This document shows positions 44,647 through 54,423 of a stretch of 64,000 bases of DNA, piece after piece. How positions within the stretch are numbered: the stretch's first letter is position 1; every line of letters starts with the position of its first letter. The stretch is from Bog-473 sp963745175 (GTDB lineage Bacteria > Actinomycetota > Acidimicrobiia > Acidimicrobiales > RAAP-2). The translations under genes and the position numbers were made by a program. Location of the stretch: positions 372,001 to 436,000 of the forward strand of contig CAVUWK010000006.1 in assembly GCA_963745175.1 (NCBI GenBank), given 5' to 3'. Under the pieces are notes generated by a model. It had not been told where the DNA came from. It was given only the letters and a program-made list of their open reading frames with translations, and ran no database searches.

Positions 44647-45123
44647 CTACGGAGCTTCGTCCTCGAGAGCCGAATGCATCGCCACATTCCAATCCTCGGT
44701 CCCTAAAGTTCGAAGCTGCCGCTCAGCAATGCGCCATCCGTCGGGAAGTCGGACGACTACGTCGTGGTAATAGCCCCAAAGGCGCGGTGTAATCCCGTTG
44801 GATTGCTGATGCCAGGCGTACACGGACGTGCGAACGGACGCATGGTCAAGGCCTTCGAATGCCACGAGGACGTTCGCATTGTGGTGGCTCGTTGCAGCAA
44901 ATCCCGCCTCAGGATTTCCGAACATTCGCCGGAGGTCAGCCCTGGATCGCACGGTGCGATACTCCGGTCCATAGTCGACCACGCAGTCCTCGGTGAATAG
45001 TTCCACGACCTCGTCGTAGAGCCTGTGGTCGACACAGTATGAATAGCGATGTACAAGATCGATAATCTCGTCTTTGGCGATCAGCCGCCCGATGGCGGCA
45101 GCGTCGTCACCGTCCATCCGCAC
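44647..45123 (-). CDS. SnoaL-like/NTF2-fold protein
   Basis: The 158-residue protein has the alpha+beta barrel layout of the SnoaL_4/ring-hydroxylating dioxygenase small-subunit group: KDEIIDLVHRYSYCVDHR, ELFTEDCVVDYGPE, SHHNANVLVAFEG and the end PDGWRIAERQLRTLG. The fold serves dehydratases, isomerases and dioxygenase beta subunits. It lies about 300 bases from an ACMSD-type amidohydrolase on the opposite strand, in a stretch of degradative genes, so a role in breakdown of an aromatic or terpenoid compound is possible but unproven. Confidence 0.8.
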   Translation of the reverse strand: MRMDGDDAAAIGRLIAKDEIIDLVHRYSYCVDHRLYDEVVELFTEDCVVDYGPEYRTVRSRADLRRMFGNPEAGFAATSHHNANVLVAFEGLDHASVRTSVYAWHQQSNGITPRLWGYYHDVVVRLPDGWRIAERQLRTLGTEDWNVAMHSALEDEAP

Positions 45124-45424
45124 TCCTAGACCTTACGCTGAGTGACGGTTAGCACCACGGTGAAGGTTGAAGCACCCCTCGCTTGCGGTCGTTCACATGC
45201 GAACCTTCCAATCCCTTCCCTGGGCGGTTGGACCGTGGGCTGAGGGTCCTCGACCGAATCCACCCCGGCCGAAGCTATTCCGAAACGAGTGAACGCCAAA
45301 CCCTGCCGCGCCTCCGCGTTGACGGTTTCGGCAAGGTTCTCGAAAGTCTGCCGAGAGAGCGGATTTGCGTAAGCTGGGCGAGAAAACCCCAAGGGGAAGC
45401 TGCGCACCGAGGAGGATCAACATC

Positions 45425-46621
45425 ATGGCCAAGACGGCAATCATCTCGGTCGACGGTCACGTGAAGGCCTCCAGGGCCGGGTACCGGGACTACATCCAGA
45501 GGAAATACCTCGAGGACTATGACGAGTCGGTGAGGGAAGCCGAAGTGGCCGGAATCCCCGATGCTGGCAACCTGAACCCTGAATACGGCTTCGAGGCACA
45601 GTGGGACTCCAAGGCGCGCTGGGAGACCATGGAGGGCCAAGGTGTTGTGGCCGAGGTGCTGTTCCCCAACGGCCAGCCGTTCCAGGTCAACCGCTTCGAG
45701 GACGTCGGAAGAGCGGCCAACCCTGAGCTCGAGGCGGAGGGCCGACGGGCCTACAACAGATGGTTGGCGGACTTTTGCGCCGAATCCCCCGGTCGTCGCG
45801 CCGGTCAGGCGGTGGTGTCCTTCGACGACATCGAAAAGGCGGTCGCCGACATCCGTTGGGCCAAGGAGCACGGTCTTGGCGGGATCATGATGCCGGCGCT
45901 GCAGCCAGGCGGCACGAACTTCTTCGACCCATTGCTCGATCCGGTTTGGGCAGCCATCGAAGACGTGGGACTGCCGATCAGCCAACACGGTGGTGCTGGC
46001 CTTCCCGGGTACAGCGCCCCCGGGTTCGCAATGATCCTCACGGTGTCGATAGAGAACGGTTTCTACTCGGCCCGGTCGCTTTGGCAGATGATCGCCGGTG
46101 GTGTGTTTGACCGCTTCCCCGGCCTCAAGGTGGCATTCGTCGAGACCCAGCTCATGTTCTTGGTGCCTGCCATATCCCACCTCAACATGACCTTGGGTAT
46201 GGGCGACGAGTGGATGGCGTTCGCCCGGTTCATGCAGCGGGAGCGTACGGTCGCCAAGCAGCCGAGCGACTATTTCGGGCTCAACTGCTTTGTCGGCGTG
46301 TCCCCCTTCGACGCGCGCCAGCTCCCGATCGATCAGCTCGTCGGCAAGGACGCTCACCAGGATCCGATCCCCGGATTCCACATCGGTGCCGATGCCGCCA
46401 TGTTCGGGGTGGACTACCCCCACTTCGAATCCTTCGTGCCGCGCACCTTTGAAAAGGTTGCCTCGCTCGTCGGGAGCGCCAGCGTAACCCGAGAGGATGC
46501 CAACAAGATCCTCTTGCAGAATGCGGCCGAACTGTATTCCTTCGACCTCGCGGCACTGCAAACCCACATCGATCGGGTCGGCTTCGAGATTGAGGACATC
46601 CTCGTCCCAAGCTCCGTCTAA
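45425..46621 (+). CDS. amidohydrolase family protein (ACMSD-like)
   Basis: ATG 45425 follows gaggagga and gives 398 residues. It starts with the strand IISVDGHV, where the His-x-His metal pair of the family is reduced to Asp-Gly-His. Other TIM-barrel metal patches are present: ISQHGGAG (His), FVETQLMFLV and GADAAMFGVDYPHFES (Asp). Members hydrolyse or decarboxylate small aromatic or cyclic acids with one metal ion. The next genes include a solute-binding protein and an alpha/beta hydrolase, consistent with a catabolic set. The substrate is unknown. Confidence 0.85.
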   Translation: MAKTAIISVDGHVKASRAGYRDYIQRKYLEDYDESVREAEVAGIPDAGNLNPEYGFEAQWDSKARWETMEGQGVVAEVLFPNGQPFQVNRFEDVGRAANPELEAEGRRAYNRWLADFCAESPGRRAGQAVVSFDDIEKAVADIRWAKEHGLGGIMMPALQPGGTNFFDPLLDPVWAAIEDVGLPISQHGGAGLPGYSAPGFAMILTVSIENGFYSARSLWQMIAGGVFDRFPGLKVAFVETQLMFLVPAISHLNMTLGMGDEWMAFARFMQRERTVAKQPSDYFGLNCFVGVSPFDARQLPIDQLVGKDAHQDPIPGFHIGADAAMFGVDYPHFESFVPRTFEKVASLVGSASVTREDANKILLQNAAELYSFDLAALQTHIDRVGFEIEDILVPSSV

Positions 46622-46842
46622 GGCTTGGCGGAAGCCCGTTCGCCGCTCGTGATCCCCTTCACGTGTCGGTCCAGATAGGTCCGCTCCGCCGCGCCGAGCA
46701 TCTCTGAGGCACCTGTGCCAAAGTTCGCTGGGCAAGGAGGTCGGCACGAAAGGCGAGTGCTCACAGCTCGGTAGGACCGTTCGTCCCCCGGGTTGTGATC
46801 GCCCGGCGACGTCGTGCTCCGGCGAACGGGGGGTAGTTCACC

Positions 46843-48102
46843 ATGGCAAAGCGCAACCTGGTCGGCGCCGGGGCGTTGATCGTCGCCCTGTGCTGCGGCA
46901 GCGCTGTCAGCCCGGCGGCGGCCGCCCCAAGCGACACCCCGGGGGTCACGGCGACGACCATCCGCGTCGGCATCCCCTACGTCGACTTGGCGGCGATCAG
47001 GGCTCTGGGGGTGAACATGAGTTGGGGCAGCATCCCCAATGCCTTCGACGCGATCATCCACAACATCAATGCGCACGGGGGCATCAACGGCCGCAAGATC
47101 GTCCCGTACCTCGTGCCGGTGAACCCGTCGGGCACGGCGGCCGCGGCGACCTCCTGCACACAGTTGACCGAGGACGACACCGTCTTTGTCGCCATCGGAC
47201 CGCTCGAGGCCACCTGCTACCTCGAGCACAACACGCCCGTGGTCGCCTCGATCTACGCCGCGGGGACGTCTTCGAGCGTGGCTCAGGACTTCACCACCGT
47301 ACCGCCGAACTCGGCCTATGACCCCCTCCAGCTGAGTGTCTACAACAAGCAAGGAGTCTTCAAGCACAAGAAGGTGGCCCTCTTCGGCGGCGACCCAGAG
47401 GACCAGTCTGAGGTCGCCCTCGTGCAGTCCGCGCTCACCAAGCTCCATATTCCCGTCGTGACCGCGGCGGTGGATTCGGCGCCGCAAGGCGACCTCGTCG
47501 CCTCCAACGAGCAGGTGCAGATAATCTCGCAGAAGTTCCGGTCAGCCGGGGCCAACGAAGTCGTGGCCGTCGGGGACGGCTCGGCCATCTGGCCCGAGGG
47601 GCTTTCGTCCAACCAGAGCAGCTACAACCCCCCTTGGGTCGCGATCAGTGAGGACGACTTCACCGGCGCTGTGGGCGGTGACTACAGCCCGGCCTACCTC
47701 TCCAACGTGGTGACCTCGAGCCCGCTGACCCCTCCTGCCGCGATCTGGCACAACGCCGGGACTCAGCAGTGCGTCCACATCATCAAGAAGGCTTATCCCT
47801 CGGACCAGATCCGGGCGTACAGCGCCACCGTGCCCGAATCCGAGGACACCTGGCTGAGCGTGGAGTTCGCCTGCACCGATATGGCGCTCTTCACCGACAT
47901 CGCCAAGGCCGCCGGCAAGAACCTCACCGTCTCGAGCTTCGTCCACGCCGGCTACCGGCTCAAGAATCTGGTGCTGCCCGGGACCAACGCTCCCGTCTCC
48001 TTCGCGCCGGGCCGGCCCTACGCGCTCGGCCCCGTCTACATGGTGCATTACGACGCGCCGACCAAGGCCATCGTGTACGCCAACAGGTCGGTCACCGGGT
48101 GA
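46843..48102 (+). CDS. type-1 periplasmic-binding-fold solute receptor (branched-chain amino acid ABC type)
   Basis: The 419-residue precursor has a signal peptide (residues 1-28, ending near PAAAAP). The mature protein shows the LivJ-like two-lobe fold: VTATTIRVGIPYVDL, the NINAHGGINGRKIVPYL loop and a second lobe with KKVALFGGDPEDQSEVALVQ. It should bind a small organic acid or amide outside the membrane. No permease or ATPase gene is near, so it depends on a distant transporter or acts as a sensor. It lies between an amidohydrolase and an alpha/beta hydrolase, which hints at uptake of their substrate. Confidence 0.85.
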   Translation: MAKRNLVGAGALIVALCCGSAVSPAAAAPSDTPGVTATTIRVGIPYVDLAAIRALGVNMSWGSIPNAFDAIIHNINAHGGINGRKIVPYLVPVNPSGTAAAATSCTQLTEDDTVFVAIGPLEATCYLEHNTPVVASIYAAGTSSSVAQDFTTVPPNSAYDPLQLSVYNKQGVFKHKKVALFGGDPEDQSEVALVQSALTKLHIPVVTAAVDSAPQGDLVASNEQVQIISQKFRSAGANEVVAVGDGSAIWPEGLSSNQSSYNPPWVAISEDDFTGAVGGDYSPAYLSNVVTSSPLTPPAAIWHNAGTQQCVHIIKKAYPSDQIRAYSATVPESEDTWLSVEFACTDMALFTDIAKAAGKNLTVSSFVHAGYRLKNLVLPGTNAPVSFAPGRPYALGPVYMVHYDAPTKAIVYANRSVTG

Positions 48103-48288
48103 CGAGGAGTTCTGACCCAGACCGGTGGAGCCAACCAGGCCGAAGATGCGCCGACGCACGTCCACGTCTCGATTCGATACAGAATGACGTCAGGAGGCCA
48201 TTGAGGACTGAGCCACGGACTGGACACCGTGCATGAGCCCGACTTTCACAGGGTTTCAACCCGCCGGGACATTAGCTAAGGAGTCGCG

Positions 48289-49659
48289 ATGACGGTCAAT
48301 CCTGCGAGCATCACCCCAGCTCCGTCCAAGGGGGAGCCGTTCGCTCCTAGCGGCGCCTTCCGCGGCAGTATCGACCAGTTTGGCTATCTCGAGGAAGAGT
48401 GGTTCGCCACAGGTCAAGTGGACGGCCATCCGTACACGACCACAATGTTCGTGCGCCGACCCCGCGACAGGTCGCGCTTCAGCGGAACGGTCCTGGTCGA
48501 GCCCCTGCACGCGGCGAGTGCGGCCCCGATTTTCATCTACACCGCTCCCTACATCATGCGCTCGGGGCACGCGTGGGCGTGCGTTTGTTCCCAGAAGGCC
48601 CCACTCGACGCCTTCGTGAAGCCATCCAACAAAGACAGGTACGTCTCGCTGGACATCTGGTCCGACACCCCTCCGCAGGAGGGATCCGGCTTGGGCCCAA
48701 GTCTGCCTCGCGACCCCTCGGCCATGCAGGCGAGGATGGAACAGATGCGGCGGGTAAACGTGCTGTCGACGCCGATCCTCGCTCAGATCGGGGCGGCTCT
48801 CGGCACAGGGGAGGGACCCTTCCCCGATGTCCGGGATTTGATCTTGGCCGGCCATTCACAGACTGGGGGGGTCGTGGTCGACTACATCCTGAACGGCCAT
48901 AACACGTACCGCCTCGCTGACGGCTCGCCCGTCTACCAAGGTTTGTTCCCGACGGGGTCGACTGGATTGTCCCCGGCCGGGTCGACTTCAGTGGCGCTCG
49001 GCCCTTGCGACGTGCCGATCGTCCAGGTGCTGAGCGATGGTGACATCTCCAACCCGAACCGTCCTGGGCGCGAGGGCCGCACGTACCGTCGTCCGGACGC
49101 CGACGAGCCGGGTGACCGGTACCGGCTCTACGAGCTCGCCGGTGTCGCCCACATGGGCACGAGATACCCGCCTTACGACCAGGCCGCCATGTGGCAGAAC
49201 GATCCCCTGGGCACCGCGGGCCGCGTGCCGGACGACGCGCAGATGAACAGCCTGCCCCACGGGGAGCTGTTCAGCATGGCGCTGGACCACCTTGTGCAGT
49301 GGGTGGCCGATGGCGTCATTCCTCCCCGGGCGGATCGGATCGAAGTCGGCCCGGAGGGACTCTTCGCCAAGGACGAGCAGGGCAACACCCGGGGAGGCGT
49401 CCGCTGTGTCCAGCTCGACGTACCCAGGTTGCAGTACATGTCGAATCCGGGGGTGACGGAGGACGGGACGCCCGCCTTCGGCGTGGTGGGCATCGAAATG
49501 CCCTTACCCAGAGCCGTGGTGGAGCGTCTCTACAAGAACCACCTTGATTACGTCGAGCGGTTCGACCGCCGGCTCGACGAGCTGGTGGGCCAAGGTTGGT
49601 TCCTCGGCGAAGACGCCGCCGAGATGCGTGCCGAGGCCGAAAAGGCAGAGGTTCTTTAG
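48289..49659 (+). CDS. alpha/beta hydrolase domain protein (PF20091-type)
   Basis: The 456-residue protein has no clear signal peptide. An N-terminal beta domain includes FRGSIDQFGYLEEEWFATG and FSGTVLVEPLHA. The hydrolase core has the nucleophile elbow GHSQTGG near residue 187 with catalytic Ser. The acid lies probably in VLSDGDI and the histidine in LAGVAHMGTRYP near residue 289. The family hydrolyses esters of unknown type. ATG 48289 follows aaggagtcgcg. It is the third gene of a same-strand run with the amidohydrolase and solute receptor. Confidence 0.85.
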   Translation: MTVNPASITPAPSKGEPFAPSGAFRGSIDQFGYLEEEWFATGQVDGHPYTTTMFVRRPRDRSRFSGTVLVEPLHAASAAPIFIYTAPYIMRSGHAWACVCSQKAPLDAFVKPSNKDRYVSLDIWSDTPPQEGSGLGPSLPRDPSAMQARMEQMRRVNVLSTPILAQIGAALGTGEGPFPDVRDLILAGHSQTGGVVVDYILNGHNTYRLADGSPVYQGLFPTGSTGLSPAGSTSVALGPCDVPIVQVLSDGDISNPNRPGREGRTYRRPDADEPGDRYRLYELAGVAHMGTRYPPYDQAAMWQNDPLGTAGRVPDDAQMNSLPHGELFSMALDHLVQWVADGVIPPRADRIEVGPEGLFAKDEQGNTRGGVRCVQLDVPRLQYMSNPGVTEDGTPAFGVVGIEMPLPRAVVERLYKNHLDYVERFDRRLDELVGQGWFLGEDAAEMRAEAEKAEVL

Positions 49660-49771
49660 GGGTGCGACAGCCGCACCGCCGGCCCGATCGCCGACGAGGT
49701 CCGCAGGCTTGTCGCCGGGCTGTATGTGCAAGCGCGGATTCAGACCATTGAGGTTGGCCCGAGGAATCCCA

Positions 49772-50833
49772 ATGCGGAGGGCCGCGCCAGCCGCGGGACG
49801 CGGGACTCTGATCCTGGGCAGTCGTTCGCTTGCAGGAGCGCTGCTGTTGGCGCTCGTCGTTGCCGCCGGCGTTTCCGGGTCCACATCGACCACTGCGGCT
49901 TCGGCGAACACAACCAGCAGTGGTCCGCAGCGCATCATCATCGACACGGACCTCTCCCTCTGGTGGGATGACGCCACGGCGGTTGGGATGGCCAATGTCC
50001 TGCAGCAACGGGGCAAGGTCCAGATCCTCGCCGTTATGTCGGACGTTCGAAACCCGGTGGCCGCCGCCGCGCTCGATGCCATCGACACGGCCTATGGCCA
50101 CAGCAAGATCCCGGTCGGGGTCGTGGCGGACAGCGCCGCGAATACGGCGCCACACGGGTACAGCGATGTCCTGGCGGCGCAGCTCCCCCACGCCATCCGG
50201 AACAGCTCACAAGCGCAGCCGGCGGTCCCGCTCTACCGTCGCGTGCTAGCGGCCCAGCCGGACCACAGCGTGACGGTCGTCGCCCTCGGTGGCGACACCA
50301 ACCTGGCCGGCCTTCTGCATTCGGGTCCGGGCCAAGGCAGCACGCTTGCCGGACGAAAGCTCGTAGCCGCCAAGGTGAAGAGGCTGGTGATCGAAGACGG
50401 ACTTTTCCCAACTGGAGGTCCTCCGTTCACCAACGAGAAACTCGACATTGCGGCCACGGCATCGCTGGTGGGGAGCCATGGCTGGCCGACGCCGATCGCC
50501 TGGGTCGATGGGTTCACGGGAATCAACACGAAGGTCGGGGCCACGCTCTGCACCTCGGTGCCCCCCAAGAACCCGATGCGGATCGTTTATACCAAGCTCT
50601 TCAATTGCGGGCCACCGGGCGACGGTGACTGGGACGGACCCACGATGTTGTATGCAGTCGGAGAAGGGTCGGAGATTTTCTCAGAGCTCGGTCAGGGTGG
50701 TGCCGCCGTCATCAACACCGAGGGTGGATTGTCCTGGGGGTCAGGCGTGGACCATCCGCAAGAGGTGTACGTGCATGTCCTGAATCAAACCAAGCTCAAT
50801 GCGACGATCAACTCGCTCATCGACAGCTCATGA
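49772..50833 (+). CDS. secreted inosine-uridine nucleoside hydrolase (IunH) family protein
   Basis: ATG 49772 follows cgaggaatccca and gives 353 residues. A signal peptide covers about residues 1-40. The family start IIIDTDLSLWWDDATAVGMA carries the Asp cluster that binds calcium and ribose. Further patches include DVRNPVAAAALDAIDTAYG and VVALGGDTNLAGLL. Nucleoside hydrolases split the N-glycosidic bond of ribonucleosides; an exported one would scavenge extracellular nucleosides. It follows the alpha/beta hydrolase on the same strand after about 110 bases. Confidence 0.85.
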   Translation: MRRAAPAAGRGTLILGSRSLAGALLLALVVAAGVSGSTSTTAASANTTSSGPQRIIIDTDLSLWWDDATAVGMANVLQQRGKVQILAVMSDVRNPVAAAALDAIDTAYGHSKIPVGVVADSAANTAPHGYSDVLAAQLPHAIRNSSQAQPAVPLYRRVLAAQPDHSVTVVALGGDTNLAGLLHSGPGQGSTLAGRKLVAAKVKRLVIEDGLFPTGGPPFTNEKLDIAATASLVGSHGWPTPIAWVDGFTGINTKVGATLCTSVPPKNPMRIVYTKLFNCGPPGDGDWDGPTMLYAVGEGSEIFSELGQGGAAVINTEGGLSWGSGVDHPQEVYVHVLNQTKLNATINSLIDSS

Positions 50834-51071
50834 TGCTCACGGCGAGAGCTGGAGACGACCGGGGAACCGCAGAGAGAAGCGACTGCAGCCTGGTCGATCG
50901 CGACATCCCCCAACGTTCCGCTCGTCGAAACGAGCATTCGTGGCGACACGAGATTCAACTCGTTTGCTTCAACGAACTTGAGATTCGGCGTCAGCGACGC
51001 GCGGAACAACGCAGTGAGCTCGAGCTTCACCGCCGGACCTGAGAAGGACCCACCGCGGCACGTGCGTTCTC

Positions 51072-51731
51072 TCAGCCGCAGGCTCCGTAGGGATCGATGG
51101 GCGCATCGGAAGCTCCCGTCAGGACCCACGAGTTGGACGCCTCGTTCATGTATGCCGCTGGACAGGGGTCCGCAATTGCGATGAGGTTCTCGTTCGCGCA
51201 AACACCTGGCTCGTTGATGCAAGTCATGGCCTGGTGGCCGAGCGCCGCCCCCGGGCATTGGAACGTGAAGCCAGGCGCGGAGTAACTCGCGAGGTAACTG
51301 AGTGCAGCTGCGCAACCGTACGCGGTGGCCGCTCCACGGCCAGGCAGGGGGGCGGGTGCTGGCGGAGGCGGGGGCGGGGGTGGTTGTGGTGGTGCAGGCG
51401 GCGGCGTCGTCGAAACCGGACTTGCAGGGGCAGGGGCAGGGGCAGGGGTGACCGTTGCCGGTGTGGACTCCGGAGGCTTGGGACGGGGTGGGACGTCATC
51501 GTTCCCCAGGTAGCGCGAGCTGAAATGACGGTTCGTCGAGACGACCCTGGCGTGAACGTGCCTGGCGGAGCCATGGCGGTGCGAGTTGCGAACTCCGGAC
51601 GCGCCGACTCCGGTCCCGATCCCGTTCAACACGACCAAGCTCAGGGAGAGCACCAGGCACGCGACAGCGAAGCCAAGGATGCCGGCGCCGACGGGCCGGC
51701 GAATTTGCGGCGCCGCCTGCTCTGCCACCAA
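51072..51731 (-). CDS. membrane-anchored Pro-rich protein with small Cys-containing C-terminal domain
   Basis: The 219-residue protein has one membrane helix (ILGFAVACLVLSLSLVVLNG, about residues 18-38). An His/Arg-rich stretch and a long Ala/Pro linker (residues 85-130) follow. The extracytoplasmic domain of about 85 residues has six cysteines in CAAALSYLASY, FQCPGAALGHQAMTC and the end YGACG. The domain resembles small secreted actinobacterial folds stabilised by disulphides. No enzyme motif is seen. It is convergent with the nucleoside hydrolase gene. Confidence 0.6.
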   Translation of the reverse strand: MVAEQAAPQIRRPVGAGILGFAVACLVLSLSLVVLNGIGTGVGASGVRNSHRHGSARHVHARVVSTNRHFSSRYLGNDDVPPRPKPPESTPATVTPAPAPAPASPVSTTPPPAPPQPPPPPPPPAPAPLPGRGAATAYGCAAALSYLASYSAPGFTFQCPGAALGHQAMTCINEPGVCANENLIAIADPCPAAYMNEASNSWVLTGASDAPIDPYGACG

Positions 51732-52253
51732 TCCTCCTCTCGCGCCACCGTGAGGCGGTCACTACGAGACCTCTCGGACCGAGGAGGGCGCCACCTGAGG
51801 GACCGCGGCAACCAGTTGGGTGAACGTTGTGCACACGTGCGTGCCTCACCGCCGTTGCGTCGCGTAACGGCATCGCCGAGGCTCGGAGCCGTCTTCACCC
51901 GAATGTGGACCTCGCTGATTGTCTGAGCATGATGACAACCCGGGTGGCGGTCCCGCCTTCTCGTTCGAGGGCGGCGCGATGACACCCACCGGCGCGATCT
52001 TCGGGCTTTGAGGCGCTCCGTCCGTGGACTGAGAGGAGATGTTCCTGAGCGGTTCTACGGTGCCGTACGTCGCGGAGCGCGCGGCGGACCGCATCACAAG
52101 GGGATTGTCCGCCGCACCGAACAAAGGAAGCGAGACCATGTACTCCTCGCCACTCAAAGCGTAGCGCGCACCCAGCGCTTGCAGCAACGGCCCGGTCGGT
52201 GTGCAGAATTTCCGGTCCGAGCCAGGACCTACAAATCGAGAAGGGGGAGGCGC
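51732..52253. other. 522-bp gap before the monooxygenase gene, with short coding-like fragments
   Basis: No full gene is visible. On the plus strand two short frames have protein-like composition: about 30 residues with PGGGPAFSFEGGAMTPTG ending near 52012, and 41 residues from ATG 52039 with RAADRITRGLSAAPNKGS ending at 52164. They may be remnants of a decayed gene or leader peptides. The ribosome site aagggggagg for the next gene is at the right edge. Confidence 0.35.
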
Positions 52254-53696
52254 ATGACTGATCATGCAGTGGTGATCGCCGGAGGAGGGCCGACGGGTCT
52301 GATGCTGGCGGGCGAGTTGGCATTGGCGGGGACTGATGTCGCAATCGTGGAGCGGAGGGCGAGCCAGGAGCTCGACGGCTCGCGCTCGGGCGGTCTGCAC
52401 TCGCGCACCATCGAAGTGCTCGATCAGCGAGGCATCGCCGATCGCTTCCTCGCGGAAGGGCAGGCGATGCAGGTCCAGGCGTTCGCCGGGATTCCCTTGG
52501 ACATCGGCGACTTCCCCACACGCCACAACTACGGGCTCGCGCTGTGGCAGAGCCAATTCGAGCGGATACTGGCCGCCTGGGTCAGCGAGCTAGGGGTGCC
52601 CATTGCTCGCGAACGTGAGGTGACGGGCTTCGCGCAGGACGACAAGGGTGTCGACGTCGAGCTATCCGACGGCAGATCGCGACGGGCGGACTACCTCGTT
52701 GGCTGCGACGGAGGACGCAGTGTGATCCGAAAGGCGGCCGGCATCGAGTTCCCCGGTTGGGATCCAACGACCAGCTGGCTGATCGCGGAGGTCGAGATGG
52801 ATGAGGAGCCGGAGATCGGCCTGCGCGGGGGTGGTGGCATCGGCCGGGGGGACGGAGGGTCGATGCGGGTCGTACTGACCGAAACGCTCCTCGAGCACAG
52901 GAGCGAGCCCACATTGGAGGACGTACGCGAGGCGCTCATCGCCGTCGACGGGACGGATTACGGGGTGCACAGCCCTTCGTGGATCTCCCGTTTCACGGAC
53001 ATGACCCGGCAGGCGGCGTCCTACAGTAAGGGCCGTGTCCTACTCGCGGGCGATGCCGCCCACGTGCATCCCCCCCAAGGTGGACAGGGCCTCAACATCA
53101 GCGTGCAAGATGCCGTGAACCTCGGATGGAAGCTGGCCCAGGTGATCAAGGGGACTTCACCCGAGGTCCTCTTGGACACGTACCACGCCGAGCGGCATCC
53201 GGTTGGTGCCCGTGTGCTGCGCAACACCATGGCGCAGATGGTGCTCAGGGGCACTGACGAGCGCATCGATGCGTTGCGCGACACCATGACCGAGCTCCTG
53301 AGCATGGACGAGCCTCGCAAGCGGTTCGCCGCGATGATGTCAGGTCTCGAGATCCAATACGACCTCGGCGAAGGCCATCCCCTGCTTGGACGCCGTATGC
53401 CCGATCTGGACCTCGTGACCGCCGACGGCCTGGAGCGGGTCTTCACCCTGCTGCACGACGCTCGGCCCGTACTGCTCAATCTTGGTAAGCCCGGCAGCTT
53501 TGACATCACGCAATGGGCTGACCGGGTCCAGCTTATCGATGCGGCATATGTCGGCGAGTGGGAACTTCCGGTACTAGGCCTCGTCACTCCTCCCTCCGCG
53601 GTGTTGATCCGACCCGACGGATATGTCGCCTGGGTGGGCGACGGCACAGGGAGCGGATTGCGTGACGCCCTGAGTACCTGGTTCGGAGAACCATGA
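52254..53696 (+). CDS. FAD-dependent aromatic monooxygenase (PheA/TfdB-type)
   Basis: ATG 52254 follows aagggggagg and gives 480 residues. The FAD dinucleotide site VVIAGGGPTGLMLAGELA is at residues 6-23. The DG motif appears as YLVGCDGGRSVIRKAAG near 155, and the second FAD motif LLAGDAAHVHPPQGGQGLN near 263. The C-terminal 90 residues form the thioredoxin-like domain of the phenol-hydroxylase/polyketide-hydroxylase group. Members add one hydroxyl to phenols or polyketide aromatics with NAD(P)H. It follows a stretch of hydrolases, so an aromatic catabolic role is plausible. Confidence 0.9.
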   Translation: MTDHAVVIAGGGPTGLMLAGELALAGTDVAIVERRASQELDGSRSGGLHSRTIEVLDQRGIADRFLAEGQAMQVQAFAGIPLDIGDFPTRHNYGLALWQSQFERILAAWVSELGVPIAREREVTGFAQDDKGVDVELSDGRSRRADYLVGCDGGRSVIRKAAGIEFPGWDPTTSWLIAEVEMDEEPEIGLRGGGGIGRGDGGSMRVVLTETLLEHRSEPTLEDVREALIAVDGTDYGVHSPSWISRFTDMTRQAASYSKGRVLLAGDAAHVHPPQGGQGLNISVQDAVNLGWKLAQVIKGTSPEVLLDTYHAERHPVGARVLRNTMAQMVLRGTDERIDALRDTMTELLSMDEPRKRFAAMMSGLEIQYDLGEGHPLLGRRMPDLDLVTADGLERVFTLLHDARPVLLNLGKPGSFDITQWADRVQLIDAAYVGEWELPVLGLVTPPSAVLIRPDGYVAWVGDGTGSGLRDALSTWFGEP

Positions 53697-53874
53697 CGGG
53701 ACGCGATATTCAGCGGTTTCGACAAAACGACCCGGCCGGTGCTCGCCAAATGTCCAAGGGGGGAGGGGGACAGGGGCGCACCGGCCGGATCGCTCACTGG
53801 AGAACCTAAACGAGTGGTCTTTCTGGAGCGCAACCAACGCGCGTTGTGGGGGCCAATTGTGTGTGACGGTTACG

Positions 53875-53978
53875 CGAAACGACCCGGCCTCAGCGGGCCG
53901 AGACGAGCCTCTTGTCCCAAGCGGCGACAAGAGGCTCTGCGAGAACGCCGCCTCGCCTTTGGCCCGCCTGTCGTTTCG
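53875..53978. repeat. nested inverted-repeat structure, about 104 nt
   Basis: Outer arms CGAAACGAC (53875-53883) and GTCGTTTCG (53970-53978) are exact complements. Inside lies a GGCC/GGCC mini-hairpin and a perfect 12-bp stem, GAGCCTCTTGTC with GACAAGAGGCTC, around a 9-nt loop. The folded form would be a multi-branched RNA or cruciform. Confidence 0.6.
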
Positions 53979-54000
53979 GGCCAACAGCCCGGACGTATAG

Positions 54001-54054
54001 GAGGGGCGGTGATCCGCGACGTGCGTGCATCGGATCCCCCAATCACCGCCCCTC
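54001..54054. repeat. 13-bp perfect inverted repeat (hairpin element A)
   Basis: GAGGGGCGGTGAT (54001-54013) pairs with ATCACCGCCCCTC (54042-54054). An inner GATCCG/CGGATC pair extends the stem with a small bulge. It shares ataggaggg and atcacc-ccgcccct phrases with the element at 54378-54423, so the two look related. Confidence 0.6.
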
Positions 54055-54377
54055 GTTTCGGATCGTGACATCGGGCGCTCCACTCAGATAGAGCCGGTCA
54101 GACCGAACCTGGACAACGGTGGCACAACGCTGGCGAAGGCAGCGACACAAACCATGGGGGTGGGGGGCCACGGGGAGAGGTTCCTCTCGCCCTTCTTTGC
54201 CACCCCTGACCCGACTCGTGGCGGTAGGTGAGGCGGGAAGTGAAGTGCTCAGCCGTCGACGCTCAGACTCATAGAGCTGTCGGCCGTCAGTCGAAGCCGC
54301 TGCGCCGCGCGTCGGGTCCACCAGGATCGTCGGTGGTAGTGGGTGCGATACAGATTGGGAGATGCCGGTGGATAGGA

Positions 54378-54423
54378 GGGCGGGGTGACGAATCCCCCCG
54401 GATACTCCCCGATCACCCCGCCC
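54378..54423. repeat. 11-bp perfect inverted repeat (hairpin element B)
   Basis: GGGCGGGGTGA (54378-54388) pairs with TCACCCCGCCC (54413-54423) around a 24-nt centre with its own C- and G-rich runs. It sits about 90 bases downstream of the GT87 gene's stop (minus strand) and could terminate it. The sequence resembles element A, 370 bases away. Confidence 0.55.

Noticed and set aside
51320..51480. G/T-rich repeat tract that could suggest a minisatellite
   Set aside because: It encodes the Pro/Ala linker of the membrane-anchored protein on the minus strand, an ordinary low-complexity linker.
51846..52556. Minus-strand open frame of 236 codons upstream of the monooxygenase gene
   Set aside because: It runs into the monooxygenase N-terminus antisense and covers the ribosome site. 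No domain is seen.
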